The notes: a model not told the origin generated them from the letters alone. Shown: positions 9,686-18,795, counted from the first letter of the stretch. The stretch: 64,000 nucleotides of DNA from Mycobacterium sp. PSTR-4-N (GCF_022348085.1 NZ_JAKRFN010000001.1:619321-683320), one strand, 5' to 3'. Program-made: numbers and translations.

Positions 9686-11551
9686 TTACTCGACGGTAAC
9701 CGACTTCGCGAGGTTGCGGGGCTTGTCGACGTCGTAGCCGCGGGCCTGGGCGACACCGGCGGAGAACAGCTGCATGGGGATGGTCGAGAGCAGCGGCTGC
9801 ATCAGCGTGGAGACGGCCGGGATCTCGATCAGATGGTCGGCATACGGCGCGACGGTGTCGTCGCCCTCTTCGGCGATCACGATCGTGACCGCGCCGCGGG
9901 CCTGGATCTCCCGGATGTTCGACAGCAGCTTGGCATGCAGGGTCGCCGAGTTCTTCGGCGACGGCATGACCACGATGACCGGTAGATCGTCTTCGATCAG
10001 CGCGATCGGACCGTGCTTGAGCTCACCGGCGGCGAACCCTTCGGCGTGCATGTAGGCCAGCTCCTTGAGCTTGAGCGCACCTTCGAGCGCCACCGGGTAG
10101 CCGACGTGGCGGCCCAGGAAAAGCACCGTCTGCGCGGCCGCGAACCGGGTGGCCAGCGCCCTGACCGGCTCGCTGGAGGCCAGCACCCGGGAGATCAGCT
10201 CGGGCATGGCCTCCAGATCGCGATACTCACGAGCCACCTCGTCGGGGTACTTCGTGCCGCGCGCCTGCGCCAACGCGAGGCCGACCAGATAGTTCGCCGC
10301 GATCTGCGCCAGGAACGTCTTGGTCGAGGCCACCCCGACCTCCGGGCCGGCGCGGGTGTAGAGCACCGCGTCGCATTCGCGCGGAATCTGGCTGCCGTTG
10401 GTGTTGCACACCGCGAGCACCTTGGCCTTCTGTTCCTTGGCGTGGCGCACCGCCTCGAGGGTGTCCGCGGTCTCCCCGGACTGCGAGATGGCCACGACCA
10501 GGGTGTGGCTGTCCAGCACCGGATCGCGGTAGCGGAACTCGCTGGCCAGCTCGACCTCGACGGGCAGCCGGGTCCAGTGCTCGATCGCGTACTTGGCCAG
10601 CAGCCCCGAGTGATACGCCGTGCCACAGGCCACCACGAACACCTTGTCGACGTCGCGCAGTTCCTGATCGGAGAGGCGCTGCTCGTCGAGGACGATGCGG
10701 TTGTCGGCGAAATGACCCAGCAGGGTGTCCGCCACCGCCGAGGGCTGCTCGGCGATCTCCTTGAGCATGAAGTAGTCGTAGCCGCCCTTCTCGGCGGCCG
10801 AGGTGTCCCAGTCAATGTGGAACGCGCGGTAGTCCTGGGTCTCGCGGCCGTCGAAGTCGGTGATGCGGTATCCGTCGGCGGTGACCACGACGGCCTGGTC
10901 CTGCCCCAGCTCGACCGCCTCGCGGGTGTGCTCGATGAAGGCCGCGACGTCGGAGCCGACGAACATCTCGCCCTCGCCGACCCCGACCACCAGCGGCGTG
11001 GACCGCCGGGCCGCCACGATCGTGCCGGGATCGTCGGCGTGGGCGAACACGAGCGTGAAGTGGCCTTCCAACCGGCGCAGCACCGCCAGCACCGCCGCCG
11101 GGAAATCACCGGCGTGCTCGCCCGCGTCGTACTCGCGGGCCACCAGGTGCACAGCCACCTCGGTGTCGGTGTCGCTGGCGAACTCGACACCGGCGGTTTC
11201 CAGCTCCGCGCGCAGCGCCGTGAAGTTCTCGATGATGCCGTTGTGCACGACGGCGACCTTGCCGGTGGCGTCGCGGTGCGGGTGGGCGTTGCGGTCGGTC
11301 GGCCGTCCGTGGGTGGCCCAGCGGGTGTGCCCAACCCCCGTCGACCCGACCAGATTCTCGCGACCCTGCTCGGCCAGCGCCGCCTCCAGATTCGCCAACC
11401 GGCCCGCCTTGCGCTGCACCGTCAGCCCACCACGCCCGTCGAGCAGCGCCACTCCCGAGGAGTCGTAGCCGCGGTACTCCATCCGCCGCAGCGCGTCGAC
11501 GACGATGTCGCAGGCGGGGCGCTGCCCCACGTAGCCGACGATTCCGCACAT
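9686..11551 (-). CDS. glmS: Glutamine-fructose-6-phosphate aminotransferase (isomerizing)
   Basis: A protein of 621 residues, normal for GlmS. The start MCGIVGYVG exposes Cys2, the nucleophile of the glutaminase domain. Two SIS sugar-isomerase domains follow (near SQSGETADTLEA and EGALKLKELAYMHAEG), and the C-terminus DKPRNLAKSVTVE is the family signature. It makes glucosamine-6-phosphate, the entry to UDP-GlcNAc; glmM at 17393-18730 does the next step. The ATG at 11551 is certain because Cys must be residue 2. A 22-bp perfect palindrome lies 15 bases upstream. Confidence 0.98.
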   Translation of the reverse strand: MCGIVGYVGQRPACDIVVDALRRMEYRGYDSSGVALLDGRGGLTVQRKAGRLANLEAALAEQGRENLVGSTGVGHTRWATHGRPTDRNAHPHRDATGKVAVVHNGIIENFTALRAELETAGVEFASDTDTEVAVHLVAREYDAGEHAGDFPAAVLAVLRRLEGHFTLVFAHADDPGTIVAARRSTPLVVGVGEGEMFVGSDVAAFIEHTREAVELGQDQAVVVTADGYRITDFDGRETQDYRAFHIDWDTSAAEKGGYDYFMLKEIAEQPSAVADTLLGHFADNRIVLDEQRLSDQELRDVDKVFVVACGTAYHSGLLAKYAIEHWTRLPVEVELASEFRYRDPVLDSHTLVVAISQSGETADTLEAVRHAKEQKAKVLAVCNTNGSQIPRECDAVLYTRAGPEVGVASTKTFLAQIAANYLVGLALAQARGTKYPDEVAREYRDLEAMPELISRVLASSEPVRALATRFAAAQTVLFLGRHVGYPVALEGALKLKELAYMHAEGFAAGELKHGPIALIEDDLPVIVVMPSPKNSATLHAKLLSNIREIQARGAVTIVIAEEGDDTVAPYADHLIEIPAVSTLMQPLLSTIPMQLFSAGVAQARGYDVDKPRNLAKSVTVE

Positions 11552-11565
11552 AGCCAACCAGGGTA

Positions 11566-11587
11566 CGGCAGACGACGTCGTCTGCCG
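11566..11587. promoter_or_regulatory. 22-bp perfect palindrome between glmS and the hydrolase-like gene
   Basis: A perfect inverted repeat with centre GACGACGTCGTC, located in the 67-base divergent gap between glmS (start 11551, minus) and the gene starting at 11619. It could be a dimeric repressor or activator operator. If it is inside the glmS leader it could also fold as a hairpin just before the start codon. No regulator for it can be named. Confidence 0.6.
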
Positions 11588-11618
11588 GTCGGGATGCCGG
11601 GTGGGATACGGTCGTCGG

Positions 11619-12473
11619 GTGGCCAGCACGAAGAAGCTCTTCCGCGCGTTGACCCGCCGCGGGCCGCACAAGGTTTTGTGCGGTGACCTGGCCTTTGCCG
11701 GGTTGCCCGGCATCGTCTACACCCCGGCGAGCGGGAAGAACCTGCCGGGTGTGGCGTTCGGCCACGACTGGATCACATCCGCCGGGCGCTACCGCGGGAC
11801 GCTGGAGCACCTGGCGTCGTGGGGCATCGTCGCGGCGGCGCCCGACACCGAGACGTCACTCGCGCCGTCGGTGCTGTCACTGGCATACGACCTGGGCACC
11901 GCGCTGGACATCATCGCCGGCGTGCGACTGGGCGGCGGTGACATCAGCGTGCATCCGGGCAAGCTCGGCGTCGCCGGCCACGGGTTCGGCGCGTCGGCAG
12001 CGGTGTTCGCGGCCGCCGGGATGCCGAGCAAGGTCAAGGCCGTCGTCGCTGCGTATCCCCTGGTCAGCAGCCCGCCCGCCGAGAAGCCGGCCGCGGGACT
12101 GACGGTGCCGGGGCTGATCCTCGCCGATCCGGGCGACCCCATGACGCTGCGCTCCAACGCCGTGGAGCTGGCCCGCGCCTGGAAGCCGGCCACGCTGCGG
12201 TCCACGTCGAAGACGAAAGCCGGCGGGCTGGTCGAGGGCAGACGCCTCGCGACGGCCGTCGGGCTTCCCGGGGCCGACAAGGGCACCCAGCGGATCGTGC
12301 GGGCCCTGATGACGGGCTACTTGCTGCACATGCTGGCCGGCGAGAAGGACAAGGGGCCCTACCGCGCCTTTGCCGACCCCGACGGGGCGCTGCCGAAGAC
12401 GCAGATCATGGACCCCTTCGCCGACGATCCGGTGGACCTCGAGAACAAGGTGGTTGCGCTCCTCAAACCGTGA
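11619..12473 (+). CDS. Dienelactone-hydrolase-like alpha/beta protein lacking the usual nucleophile
   Basis: A protein of 284 residues. The layout is that of a dienelactone-hydrolase or PET-hydrolase-like fold: FGHDWITSAGRYRGTLEHLASWGIVAAAPD near the N-terminus, then an elbow-like strand turn. The elbow reads GVAGHGFGASAAVFAA, so the G-x-S/C-x-G nucleophile position holds glycine instead. A late aspartate region (ILADPGDPMT) is present. It may be a non-catalytic member or bind a ligand. GTG at 11619 is used; a GTG at 11601 would add six residues. It is divergent from glmS. From memory, a similar gene sits here in M. tuberculosis. Confidence 0.75.
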   Translation: MASTKKLFRALTRRGPHKVLCGDLAFAGLPGIVYTPASGKNLPGVAFGHDWITSAGRYRGTLEHLASWGIVAAAPDTETSLAPSVLSLAYDLGTALDIIAGVRLGGGDISVHPGKLGVAGHGFGASAAVFAAAGMPSKVKAVVAAYPLVSSPPAEKPAAGLTVPGLILADPGDPMTLRSNAVELARAWKPATLRSTSKTKAGGLVEGRRLATAVGLPGADKGTQRIVRALMTGYLLHMLAGEKDKGPYRAFADPDGALPKTQIMDPFADDPVDLENKVVALLKP

Positions 12474-12492
12474 TCGTGTGAGTATCTAGGGC

Positions 12493-13530
12493 ATGCGCAC
12501 GGGCATCTTCCTCAACTACGCGGGTGGGTTCCTCGAGGCGGTCGACGAGGTCGTCGAACTCGAGAAGATCGGCATCGGCATCGCGCTGGTGCCCGAGGCC
12601 TACTCCTACGACGCGATCAGCCAGCTCGGGTTCCTGGCCGCGCGCACCTCGCGCATCGAGCTCGGCACCGGCGTGGTGCCGATCTACACCCGCACCCCGG
12701 CGCTGATGGCGATGACGGCCGCCGGACTGGACTACGTCTCCGACGGCCGGTTCCGCCTCGGACTGGGCACCTCGGGACCGCAGGTGGTCGAAGGCTTCCA
12801 CGGTGTGCCGTTCGACGCGCCGCTCGGACGCACCCGCGAGGTCGTCGAGATCTGCCGGCAGGTGTGGCGGCGCGAGCGCCTCACCCATGAGGGCAAGCAT
12901 TACCAGGTGCCGTTGCCGCCCGACCGCGGCACCGGGCTGGGCAAGCCACTGAAGATCATCAATCAGCCTGTCCGCGAACGTATTCCGATCACCATCGCGG
13001 CCCTCGGCCCCAAGAACGTCGAGCTGACGGCCGAAATCGCCGAGGGGTGGCAGCCGGTCTTCTTCTATCCGGAGAAAGCCGACGACGTGTGGGGTGCAGC
13101 GCTGCGCGCCGGTGCGGCCCGACGCGATCCGGAACTGGGCCCGCTCGACGTGATGGTCAGCGCGAGCCTGGCGATCGGCGATGCCGTCGAGGACCGATTG
13201 GCTTGGGCGAAACCGCAATTGGCGCTCTACATCGGCGGGATGGGCGCCCGCGGCCGCAATTTCTACCACAACCTCGCGACGCGCTACGGCTTCGGCGAGG
13301 TGGCCGATCACATCCAGGATCTCTACCTTGCCGGCAAGAAGGCCGAGGCGATCGACGCGGTGCCCGACGACCTGGTGCGCAAGGTGTCACTGGTGGGGCC
13401 GCGCGGCTTCGTCGCCGAGCGAGTGGCGGCGTTCGCCGAGGCCGGCGTCACGACCCTGCTGGTGCATCCGTTGACCGGTGACCGACGCGAGTCCGTCGCC
13501 TTCGTGGAGGAATTACAGTCGCTGCTATGA
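12493..13530 (+). CDS. LLM-class (probably F420-dependent) oxidoreductase
   Basis: A protein of 345 residues with the luciferase-like TIM-barrel pattern: IFLNYAGGFLEAVDEVVELEKIGIGIALVPEAYSYD at the start, TSRIELGTGVVPIYTRTPALMAMTAAGLDYVSDGRFRLGLGTSGPQVVEGFHG in the centre, and VGPRGFVAERVAAFAEAGVTTLLVHPL at the end. Mycobacterial members commonly use coenzyme F420. The substrate is unknown. Its TGA overlaps the ATG of the next gene (ATGA at 13527-13530), so the pair is probably co-translated and may share a deazaflavin cofactor. Confidence 0.88.
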   Translation: MRTGIFLNYAGGFLEAVDEVVELEKIGIGIALVPEAYSYDAISQLGFLAARTSRIELGTGVVPIYTRTPALMAMTAAGLDYVSDGRFRLGLGTSGPQVVEGFHGVPFDAPLGRTREVVEICRQVWRRERLTHEGKHYQVPLPPDRGTGLGKPLKIINQPVRERIPITIAALGPKNVELTAEIAEGWQPVFFYPEKADDVWGAALRAGAARRDPELGPLDVMVSASLAIGDAVEDRLAWAKPQLALYIGGMGARGRNFYHNLATRYGFGEVADHIQDLYLAGKKAEAIDAVPDDLVRKVSLVGPRGFVAERVAAFAEAGVTTLLVHPLTGDRRESVAFVEELQSLL

Positions 13531-13949
13531 CCGAGCTGACCGACGACGTGATCGCGTTTCTGTCCCACGGCACGCGAACGGCGAAGCTGGGATACGTCGC
13601 CGCCGACGGCCGGCCGCTCGTCGCCCCGGTGTGGTTCGTGGTCGACGACGGCCAGCTCGTCTTCAACACCGGCAAGGACACCGCCAAGGGCCGCGCGCTG
13701 GCGCGCGATCCGCGGGTGGTGCTGTGCTGCGACGACGACCGGCCCCCGTTCTCCTTCGTCCAGGTGCAGGGCACCGCGACGACGAGCGAGGATGTCGACG
13801 AGGTGCGTGCCTTCGCCACCCGCATCGGCGGACGGTACATGGGAGCCGAGCGCGCCGAGGAGTTCGGCCGACGCAACGGCGTGCCGGGCGAACTGCTGGT
13901 CCGCGTCACCCCGACGAAGGTTCTCAAGGCGTTCGACCTGGCGAACTGA
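13527..13949 (+). CDS. PPOX-class F420-dependent oxidoreductase (split-barrel flavin fold)
   Basis: A protein of 140 residues. The split beta-barrel pattern KLGYVAADGRPLVAPVWFVVDDGQLVFNTGKDTAKGRALARDPRVVLCCDDD is typical of the pyridoxamine-5-phosphate-oxidase-like family of actinobacterial F420 enzymes. The substrate is unknown. It overlaps the LLM gene upstream by four bases and ends back to back with the TetR gene: its stop at 13947-13949 touches the TetR stop at 13950. Confidence 0.87.
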   Translation: MTELTDDVIAFLSHGTRTAKLGYVAADGRPLVAPVWFVVDDGQLVFNTGKDTAKGRALARDPRVVLCCDDDRPPFSFVQVQGTATTSEDVDEVRAFATRIGGRYMGAERAEEFGRRNGVPGELLVRVTPTKVLKAFDLAN

Positions 13950-14525
13950 TCACGCCTGGATTCCGCTGGTGAGGATCGCGGCGAGCTCGCGGTAGGCCGC
14001 CGCGTCGTCGAGCCCGGCGCGGTCGCGGACCGCGCGCTGCTGGATGCGCACCATCATCGTCGCGACGAGCTCCCCCGCGAACGCGGCGTGCACATCCCGG
14101 AATTCGCCGGCTGCCACCCCCGCCGCGATCAACTCCTGCACCCGCCGTGCCGCGATGCGGGTGTTCCGCTCGTAGATGTCGCGCGCCGGGGCGAAGGCGT
14201 CCAGATCGGCCATGAATTGATCTGACGCCGGATCGAGTGCCTCGCCCACCGCGTGCAGATACGCGGTGACGCGCTCGCGGGCACCGTCGGCGGTGGCGAC
14301 GCGTTCTTCCACGGAATCGGTCGCCGTGCGGAAGAAGTGCACGGTGGCGGCCGTGACCAGCTGTTCCTTGCTGGCGGCCAGCGTGTAGAGGGTCGATTTC
14401 GAGCAGCGCAGCCGTGCGGCGATGTCGTCGAGCGTCAGATGTGCGAAGCCCTCGGCCAGCAACAGCGAGACCAGGGCATCGAAGAGCTCGGAGCGCCGCG
14501 CAGTGGCGAATGTCGGCGTGCTCAT
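13950..14525 (-). CDS. TetR-family transcriptional regulator
   Basis: A protein of 191 residues. The N-terminal helix-turn-helix reads LFDALVSLLLAEGFAHLTLDDIAARLRCSKSTLYTLAASKEQLV, a clear TetR DNA-binding domain. The C-terminal ligand domain is not assignable to a compound. The ATG at 14525 is chosen over an upstream ATG at 14567, because the latter would run across the whole divergent promoter. It is divergent from the acyl-CoA dehydrogenase gene and probably represses it and itself through the repeats at 14534-14561. Confidence 0.9.
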   Translation of the reverse strand: MSTPTFATARRSELFDALVSLLLAEGFAHLTLDDIAARLRCSKSTLYTLAASKEQLVTAATVHFFRTATDSVEERVATADGARERVTAYLHAVGEALDPASDQFMADLDAFAPARDIYERNTRIAARRVQELIAAGVAAGEFRDVHAAFAGELVATMMVRIQQRAVRDRAGLDDAAAYRELAAILTSGIQA

Positions 14526-14533
14526 CGAGCCGA

Positions 14534-14561
14534 TAGTACTGCACTTGGTCCTGTAGTACTG
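14534..14561. promoter_or_regulatory. Paired TAGTACTG sites, probable TetR operator
   Basis: TAGTACTG occurs at 14534-14541 and again at 14554-14561, exactly 20 bases apart (two helical turns). Each core AGTACT is itself palindromic. Both lie in the 44-base gap between the divergent TetR gene and the acyl-CoA dehydrogenase gene. Binding of two dimers on one DNA face is a reasonable reading, but it is inference. Confidence 0.6.
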
Positions 14562-14569
14562 TCCCACGT

Positions 14570-15709
14570 ATGCCAGTGGATCGGCTGCTGCCCACCGACG
14601 AGGCCCGCGACCTCATCGATCTCGCGTGCACGATCGCGGACAAAGTGCTGGACCCCGTCGTCGACCAGCACGAGAAGGACGAGAGCTACCCCGACGGCGT
14701 GTTCGCCACGCTCGGGGAGGCGGGGCTCCTCAGCCTCCCGTATCCCGAGGAATGGGGCGGCGGCGGTCAGCCCTACGAGGTCTACCTGCAGGTGCTCGAG
14801 GAACTCGCCGCGCGATGGGCGGCCGTCGCAGTCGCCGTGAGCGTGCACGGTCTGTCCTGCCACCCACTGATGACCTTCGGCACCGACGAGCAGCGTTCGC
14901 GCTGGCTGCCCGACATGCTGGGCGGGTCTACGATCGGCGCCTACAGCCTCTCCGAACCCCAGGCGGGCTCGGACGCGGCCGCGCTCACCTGCCGGGCGAC
15001 CGCCGCGGACGGCGGCTACCGCATCACCGGCGAGAAGGCGTGGATCACCCACGGCGGAGTCGCCGACTTCTACACGCTGTTCGCCCGCACCGGCGAAGGC
15101 TCACAAGGCATCTCGTGCTTCCTGGTGCCGGGCGACCTCGACGGCCTGACCTTCGGCAGGCCCGAGGAGAAGATGGGCCTGCATGCCGTGCCCACCACCG
15201 CCGCCCATTACGACGGTGCATTTCTCGACGCTGATCGGCGGATCGGCGCCGAGGGTCAGGGTCTGCAGATCGCGTTCAGCGCGCTCGATGCCGGACGGCT
15301 CGGCATCGCGGCCGTCGCCGTCGGGCTGGCGCAGGCGGCACTCGATGCGGCGGTCGTCTACAGCCAGGAGCGAACGACGTTCGGCCGCAAGATCATCGAC
15401 CATCAGGGGCTGGCGTTCGTGTTGGCCGACATGGCCGCCGCGGTCGACTCGGCGCGGGCCACCTACCTCGATGCGGCCCGACGCCGCGACGCCGGGCTGA
15501 CCTACTCGCGGCAGGCGTCGGTCGCGAAGCTGATCGCCACCGACGCCGCGATGAAAGTCACCACCGATGCCGTGCAGGTGCTCGGCGGCGCGGGCTACAC
15601 CCGTGACTACCGGGTCGAGCGGTTCATGCGCGAGGCGAAGATCACGCAGATCTTCGAGGGCACCAACCAGATTCAACGCCTGGTGATCAGCCGCCACCTG
15701 GCCCGGTAG
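14570..15709 (+). CDS. Acyl-CoA dehydrogenase
   Basis: A protein of 379 residues, a standard FAD-dependent acyl-CoA dehydrogenase. The signature AYSLSEPQAGSDAAAL lies in the central barrel, the FAD-binding QERTTFGRKIIDHQG and the QVLGGAGYTRDYRVERFMREAKITQIFEGTNQIQ end is intact, with the catalytic glutamate in IFEGTN. It resembles the isovaleryl/short-branched-chain type, but substrate specificity cannot be read. It is controlled presumably by the divergent TetR protein. Its 3' end overlaps the convergent gene at 15687 by 23 bases. Confidence 0.93.
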   Translation: MPVDRLLPTDEARDLIDLACTIADKVLDPVVDQHEKDESYPDGVFATLGEAGLLSLPYPEEWGGGGQPYEVYLQVLEELAARWAAVAVAVSVHGLSCHPLMTFGTDEQRSRWLPDMLGGSTIGAYSLSEPQAGSDAAALTCRATAADGGYRITGEKAWITHGGVADFYTLFARTGEGSQGISCFLVPGDLDGLTFGRPEEKMGLHAVPTTAAHYDGAFLDADRRIGAEGQGLQIAFSALDAGRLGIAAVAVGLAQAALDAAVVYSQERTTFGRKIIDHQGLAFVLADMAAAVDSARATYLDAARRRDAGLTYSRQASVAKLIATDAAMKVTTDAVQVLGGAGYTRDYRVERFMREAKITQIFEGTNQIQRLVISRHLAR

Positions 15710-17054
15710 CCGGCGGCGGGCCGACCTGCGGCACCTCGTCGGCGGCGATGTCACAGGGTGTGCGCTCATCGGCCGGCGGTGGGGGCGGCAGTGCTTCGGC
15801 AGGCGGCGGCGGGGGCGTGGGCGCCGGGGGCGTGGCAGCCTCGGGTTCTGGCTCCTCTGCGCCCGGCTCGGCCTCGGGTTCCTCTGCCGGCTCGTCGTCC
15901 GGGGCCTCGTCCGTTTCGTCGTCTTCGGGTTCGTCCTCTGCTTCGCCGTCCTCGGAGTCGTCCTCCACTTCGTCGTCGTCGTGCTCGGGCGGCTCAGGTG
16001 GGTCGATGTCGACCGGCGGGTCGATCGCACCACCCACGGCCTCGTCTCCGGTGCCACCGCCCAGCAATCCACTCAGGGCGTCGGCGAACCGTTGTCCCAC
16101 AGCCGGTATCGCCCCTCCGCCACCGCCACCGAGATCCGACAGCGGCGCCGCCGGCGGTGCGAGCGGCGGCGGCGCAGCGGCCGGCAGCGGGGTCGTAGGT
16201 GACGGGTCAGGCGGCAGCGGGGTCGCAGGCGGCGGGGCGGGCGACGGAACGGGCGCTGTCCATGCCGCGGGCGCCGTTGCTGCGGGCGCCGCAGCGGCAG
16301 GTGCCGGCACAGCGGGTGGGGCCGGCGGCGCCGGTGCGATCGGCATGGTGGGTGGAGTCGGACCGAGCGCGCCGGGGATCTCGAACACGGCCGGGGCGCG
16401 GCCGCCGATCTCGGCGGTGGCAGCACGGTAGGCCTCCGCCACGCTCGCGCCGGTGGCCTGCACGGCGGTGAGCCATTCCGCGCCGATCCTGTTCTGCACG
16501 AACGGTTTCACCGCGGTGTCGACCAGTTCGGCCGCCGCGACGCGGTCACCCACCCCTGAGGTGACCGTGGTGGCGGCCGTCAACCATTGCTCGCGGGCCG
16601 CACCGACTTCGGACTCGATGGCGACGGTCGTCTCGACCTTGGCATCCACCGCGCGCCACAACTGCTCGACGGTGCGGCGCAGAGTCGCGGCCGCGCCGGC
16701 GAGGGCCTCGGCGACGGACGCCGACGCCACGCCGTGGCGGTGCAGGAACTGCCGCGCCGCCTGCGCGCCTGAGCCGTACCAGGCGCCCGACACCACCCCG
16801 GCCTGATCTTCCTGGATGGCCAGCGCCTCCCGCGTCGCGCGCACCGCGGCATCGAGGGCTGCACAATCACGCTGCAGCACAACCAAATCCATCCCGTCTT
16901 CGGTGCCGTACCAGTCACGCATCTGCCCCGGATGCAACGTCAGATCGGGGTCGGTGAACCCCATCTGATGAGCCGCCCACACATACTCCGACATCGCCTC
17001 GACCGCCGGGCGGCCCTGCGCCAACCGGCCGGGCACGTCGGACGTGTCGGCCAC
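15687..17054 (-). CDS. Alanine/proline-rich ESX-associated protein with WXG-like N-terminal domain
   Basis: A protein of 455 residues, probably the orthologue of M. tuberculosis Rv3439c (recalled from synteny). The first ~220 residues are helical and contain VVSGAWYGSGAQAARQFLHRHG, a WXG-like helix-turn-helix segment. They are followed by a Pro/Ala-rich linker (about 225-330), a strongly acidic Glu/Asp stretch (about 345-410) and a Pro-rich tail. This layout suggests a secreted or cell-envelope ESX substrate. The GTG at 17054 overlaps the TAG of the preceding small gene by one base, so the two form a unit. Confidence 0.75.
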   Translation of the reverse strand: MADTSDVPGRLAQGRPAVEAMSEYVWAAHQMGFTDPDLTLHPGQMRDWYGTEDGMDLVVLQRDCAALDAAVRATREALAIQEDQAGVVSGAWYGSGAQAARQFLHRHGVASASVAEALAGAAATLRRTVEQLWRAVDAKVETTVAIESEVGAAREQWLTAATTVTSGVGDRVAAAELVDTAVKPFVQNRIGAEWLTAVQATGASVAEAYRAATAEIGGRAPAVFEIPGALGPTPPTMPIAPAPPAPPAVPAPAAAAPAATAPAAWTAPVPSPAPPPATPLPPDPSPTTPLPAAAPPPLAPPAAPLSDLGGGGGGAIPAVGQRFADALSGLLGGGTGDEAVGGAIDPPVDIDPPEPPEHDDDEVEDDSEDGEAEDEPEDDETDEAPDDEPAEEPEAEPGAEEPEPEAATPPAPTPPPPPAEALPPPPPADERTPCDIAADEVPQVGPPPATGPGGG

Positions 17055-17350
17055 TACCCCACCCGCTCGGCGACACGCTCGTCGGCGTCGACATACCGGT
17101 CGACCGAGACGTCGAGGGCCGTCGCGATCTCACCGGCCGCGCGGGACCACTCCGACACCGAACTCGTCAGGCTCCGCAGCGCGGCCTGCAGCGCCTCACC
17201 GTGGGCGACGTACGCCCGTCCGGCCGTCGAGGCACCGAAGGCCAGATGGCACAGATGGTCTCGCACCGATCGATCGACCATCTCGGCGGCCCGCTCGTAC
17301 TCCCGCGCGGCCGCGCGCAGCGCGGCGACGTCGACACCTGTGCTCCCCAT
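17054..17350 (-). CDS. EspC-like type VII secretion target protein
   Basis: A protein of 98 residues, probably the Rv3440c orthologue by position. It is all-helical with the EspC-family pattern VDVAALRAAAREYERAAEMVDRSVRDHL and ends with YVDADERV, a YxxxD motif that in ESX substrates acts as the secretion signal. The partner is probably the alanine/proline-rich protein encoded directly downstream. The ATG is at 17350. Which ESX system handles it cannot be told; ESX-4 is encoded 10 kb away. Confidence 0.78.
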   Translation of the reverse strand: MGSTGVDVAALRAAAREYERAAEMVDRSVRDHLCHLAFGASTAGRAYVAHGEALQAALRSLTSSVSEWSRAAGEIATALDVSVDRYVDADERVAERVG

Positions 17351-17392
17351 ACTTCATTTCGACGCACGGGACGACGCAGCGGTTCCCTGCCC

Positions 17393-18730
17393 TCAGGACT
17401 CGGCGCTGACCGACTGCGCGACCCGCGCCGCGAGCTGGCGTGCGGTGTCCTCGTCGGCGGCTTCCACCATCACCCGTACCACCTGCTCGGTTCCGGAGGG
17501 ACGCAACAGGATTCGGCCGGTGTCACCCAGCTGCGCCTCGACCTCGGCGACGGTGTCACGCACCGAGGGGGCATCGGCGACCGTCGCCTTGTCGGCCACG
17601 GCGACATTGATCAACACCTGCGGCAGCGTCTGCATCGGCGCCGCGAGGTCGGCCAGGGAGCGGCCGGTCTGCGCCATCCGGGCCATCAGCAGCAGCCCGG
17701 TCACGATGCCGTCGCCGGTGGTGCCGAACGCCGGCAGCACGACGTGGCCGGACTGTTCCCCGCCCAGTGCGTACGCTCCGGCGCGCAATTCCTCGAGGAC
17801 ATAGCGGTCCCCCACCCCGGTGGTGCGGACCTCGATGCCGGCCTCCCGCATGGCCAGGTGCAATCCCATGTTGCTCATCACCGTGGTGACCAGCGTGTTG
17901 CGTGTCAGCTCGGCGGAGTCCCGCATGGCCAGCGCAAGCACGACCATGATGGCGTCCCCGTCGATGACGCGCCCGTGCGCGTCGACGGCCAGGCAGCGAT
18001 CCGCGTCGCCGTCGTGGGCCAGGCCGAGATCCGCCCCGTAGGACACGACGGCCGAGCGCAGCGAATCCATGTGGGTGGAGCCGCAGCCGTCGTTGATGTT
18101 CAACCCGTCGGGATCGGCGTTGATCGGGATCACGTTGGCCCCCGCGGCCCGGTAGGCCAGCGGAGCCGCGGCCGAGGCCGCCCCGTGTGCACAGTCGACG
18201 ACGACGGTCAGCCCGTCGAGTCGTGCGCGCGCGGCCGTTTCGACGTGAGTGATGTAGCGCTCCAGCGCATCCTCGGCGTCGATCACGCGGCCCACCCCGG
18301 AGCCGGTCGGTCGCTCGCCGGGACCCTGGCGCACCAGCTCCTCGATGCGGTCCTCGGTGTCGTCATCGAGCTTGTGCCCACCGGGGCCGAAGATCTTGAT
18401 GCCGTTGTCGGGCATCGGATTGTGGGAGGCGGAGATCATCACGCCGAACTCGGCGTCATAGGCAGCGGTCAGGAAGGCCACCGCCGGGGTGGGCAGCACA
18501 CCGACGCGCAGCGCGTCCACGCCCTCGCTGGTCACGCCCGCGATCACCGCCGCCTCGAGCATCTCGCCGCTGGCCCGGGGATCGCGCCCCACGACGGCCA
18601 ACCGCCGCCCCGCGGAATGGGACCTGGTCAACCGGCGCGCCGCCGCCGCGCCCAGTGCCAGCGCCAGCTCGGCGGTCAGGTCCTGGTTGGCGACGCCGCG
18701 CACTCCGTCGGTGCCGAACAGTCGAGCCAT
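17393..18730 (-). CDS. glmM: Phosphoglucosamine mutase
   Basis: A protein of 445 residues. It has the N-terminal [12 protein letters not shown], the active-site phosphoserine in [15 protein letters not shown], the metal-binding DGDADRC loop and a C-terminal [15 protein letters not shown] phosphate loop. It converts glucosamine-6-phosphate to glucosamine-1-phosphate, acting after GlmS. The start ATG at 18730 has GAGAGGTTG upstream. It lies downstream of rpsI on the same strand, separated by a terminator-like stem at 18796-18833. Confidence 0.97.
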   Translation of the reverse strand: MARLFGTDGVRGVANQDLTAELALALGAAAARRLTRSHSAGRRLAVVGRDPRASGEMLEAAVIAGVTSEGVDALRVGVLPTPAVAFLTAAYDAEFGVMISASHNPMPDNGIKIFGPGGHKLDDDTEDRIEELVRQGPGERPTGSGVGRVIDAEDALERYITHVETAARARLDGLTVVVDCAHGAASAAAPLAYRAAGANVIPINADPDGLNINDGCGSTHMDSLRSAVVSYGADLGLAHDGDADRCLAVDAHGRVIDGDAIMVVLALAMRDSAELTRNTLVTTVMSNMGLHLAMREAGIEVRTTGVGDRYVLEELRAGAYALGGEQSGHVVLPAFGTTGDGIVTGLLLMARMAQTGRSLADLAAPMQTLPQVLINVAVADKATVADAPSVRDTVAEVEAQLGDTGRILLRPSGTEQVVRVMVEAADEDTARQLAARVAQSVSAES

Positions 18731-18795
18731 GGTGACAACCTCTCACACGATTCTGCGAGCACCCTAATGCCCCGCGGACGCTCACACGGCAAAGA

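Noticed and set aside
11552..11618. glmS ribozyme or riboswitch
   Set aside because: That element belongs to Firmicutes. Only a palindrome is seen here and the leader is too short.
10013..11686. Very long plus-strand frame opposite glmS
   Set aside because: Antisense shadow; glmS reads perfectly on the minus strand.
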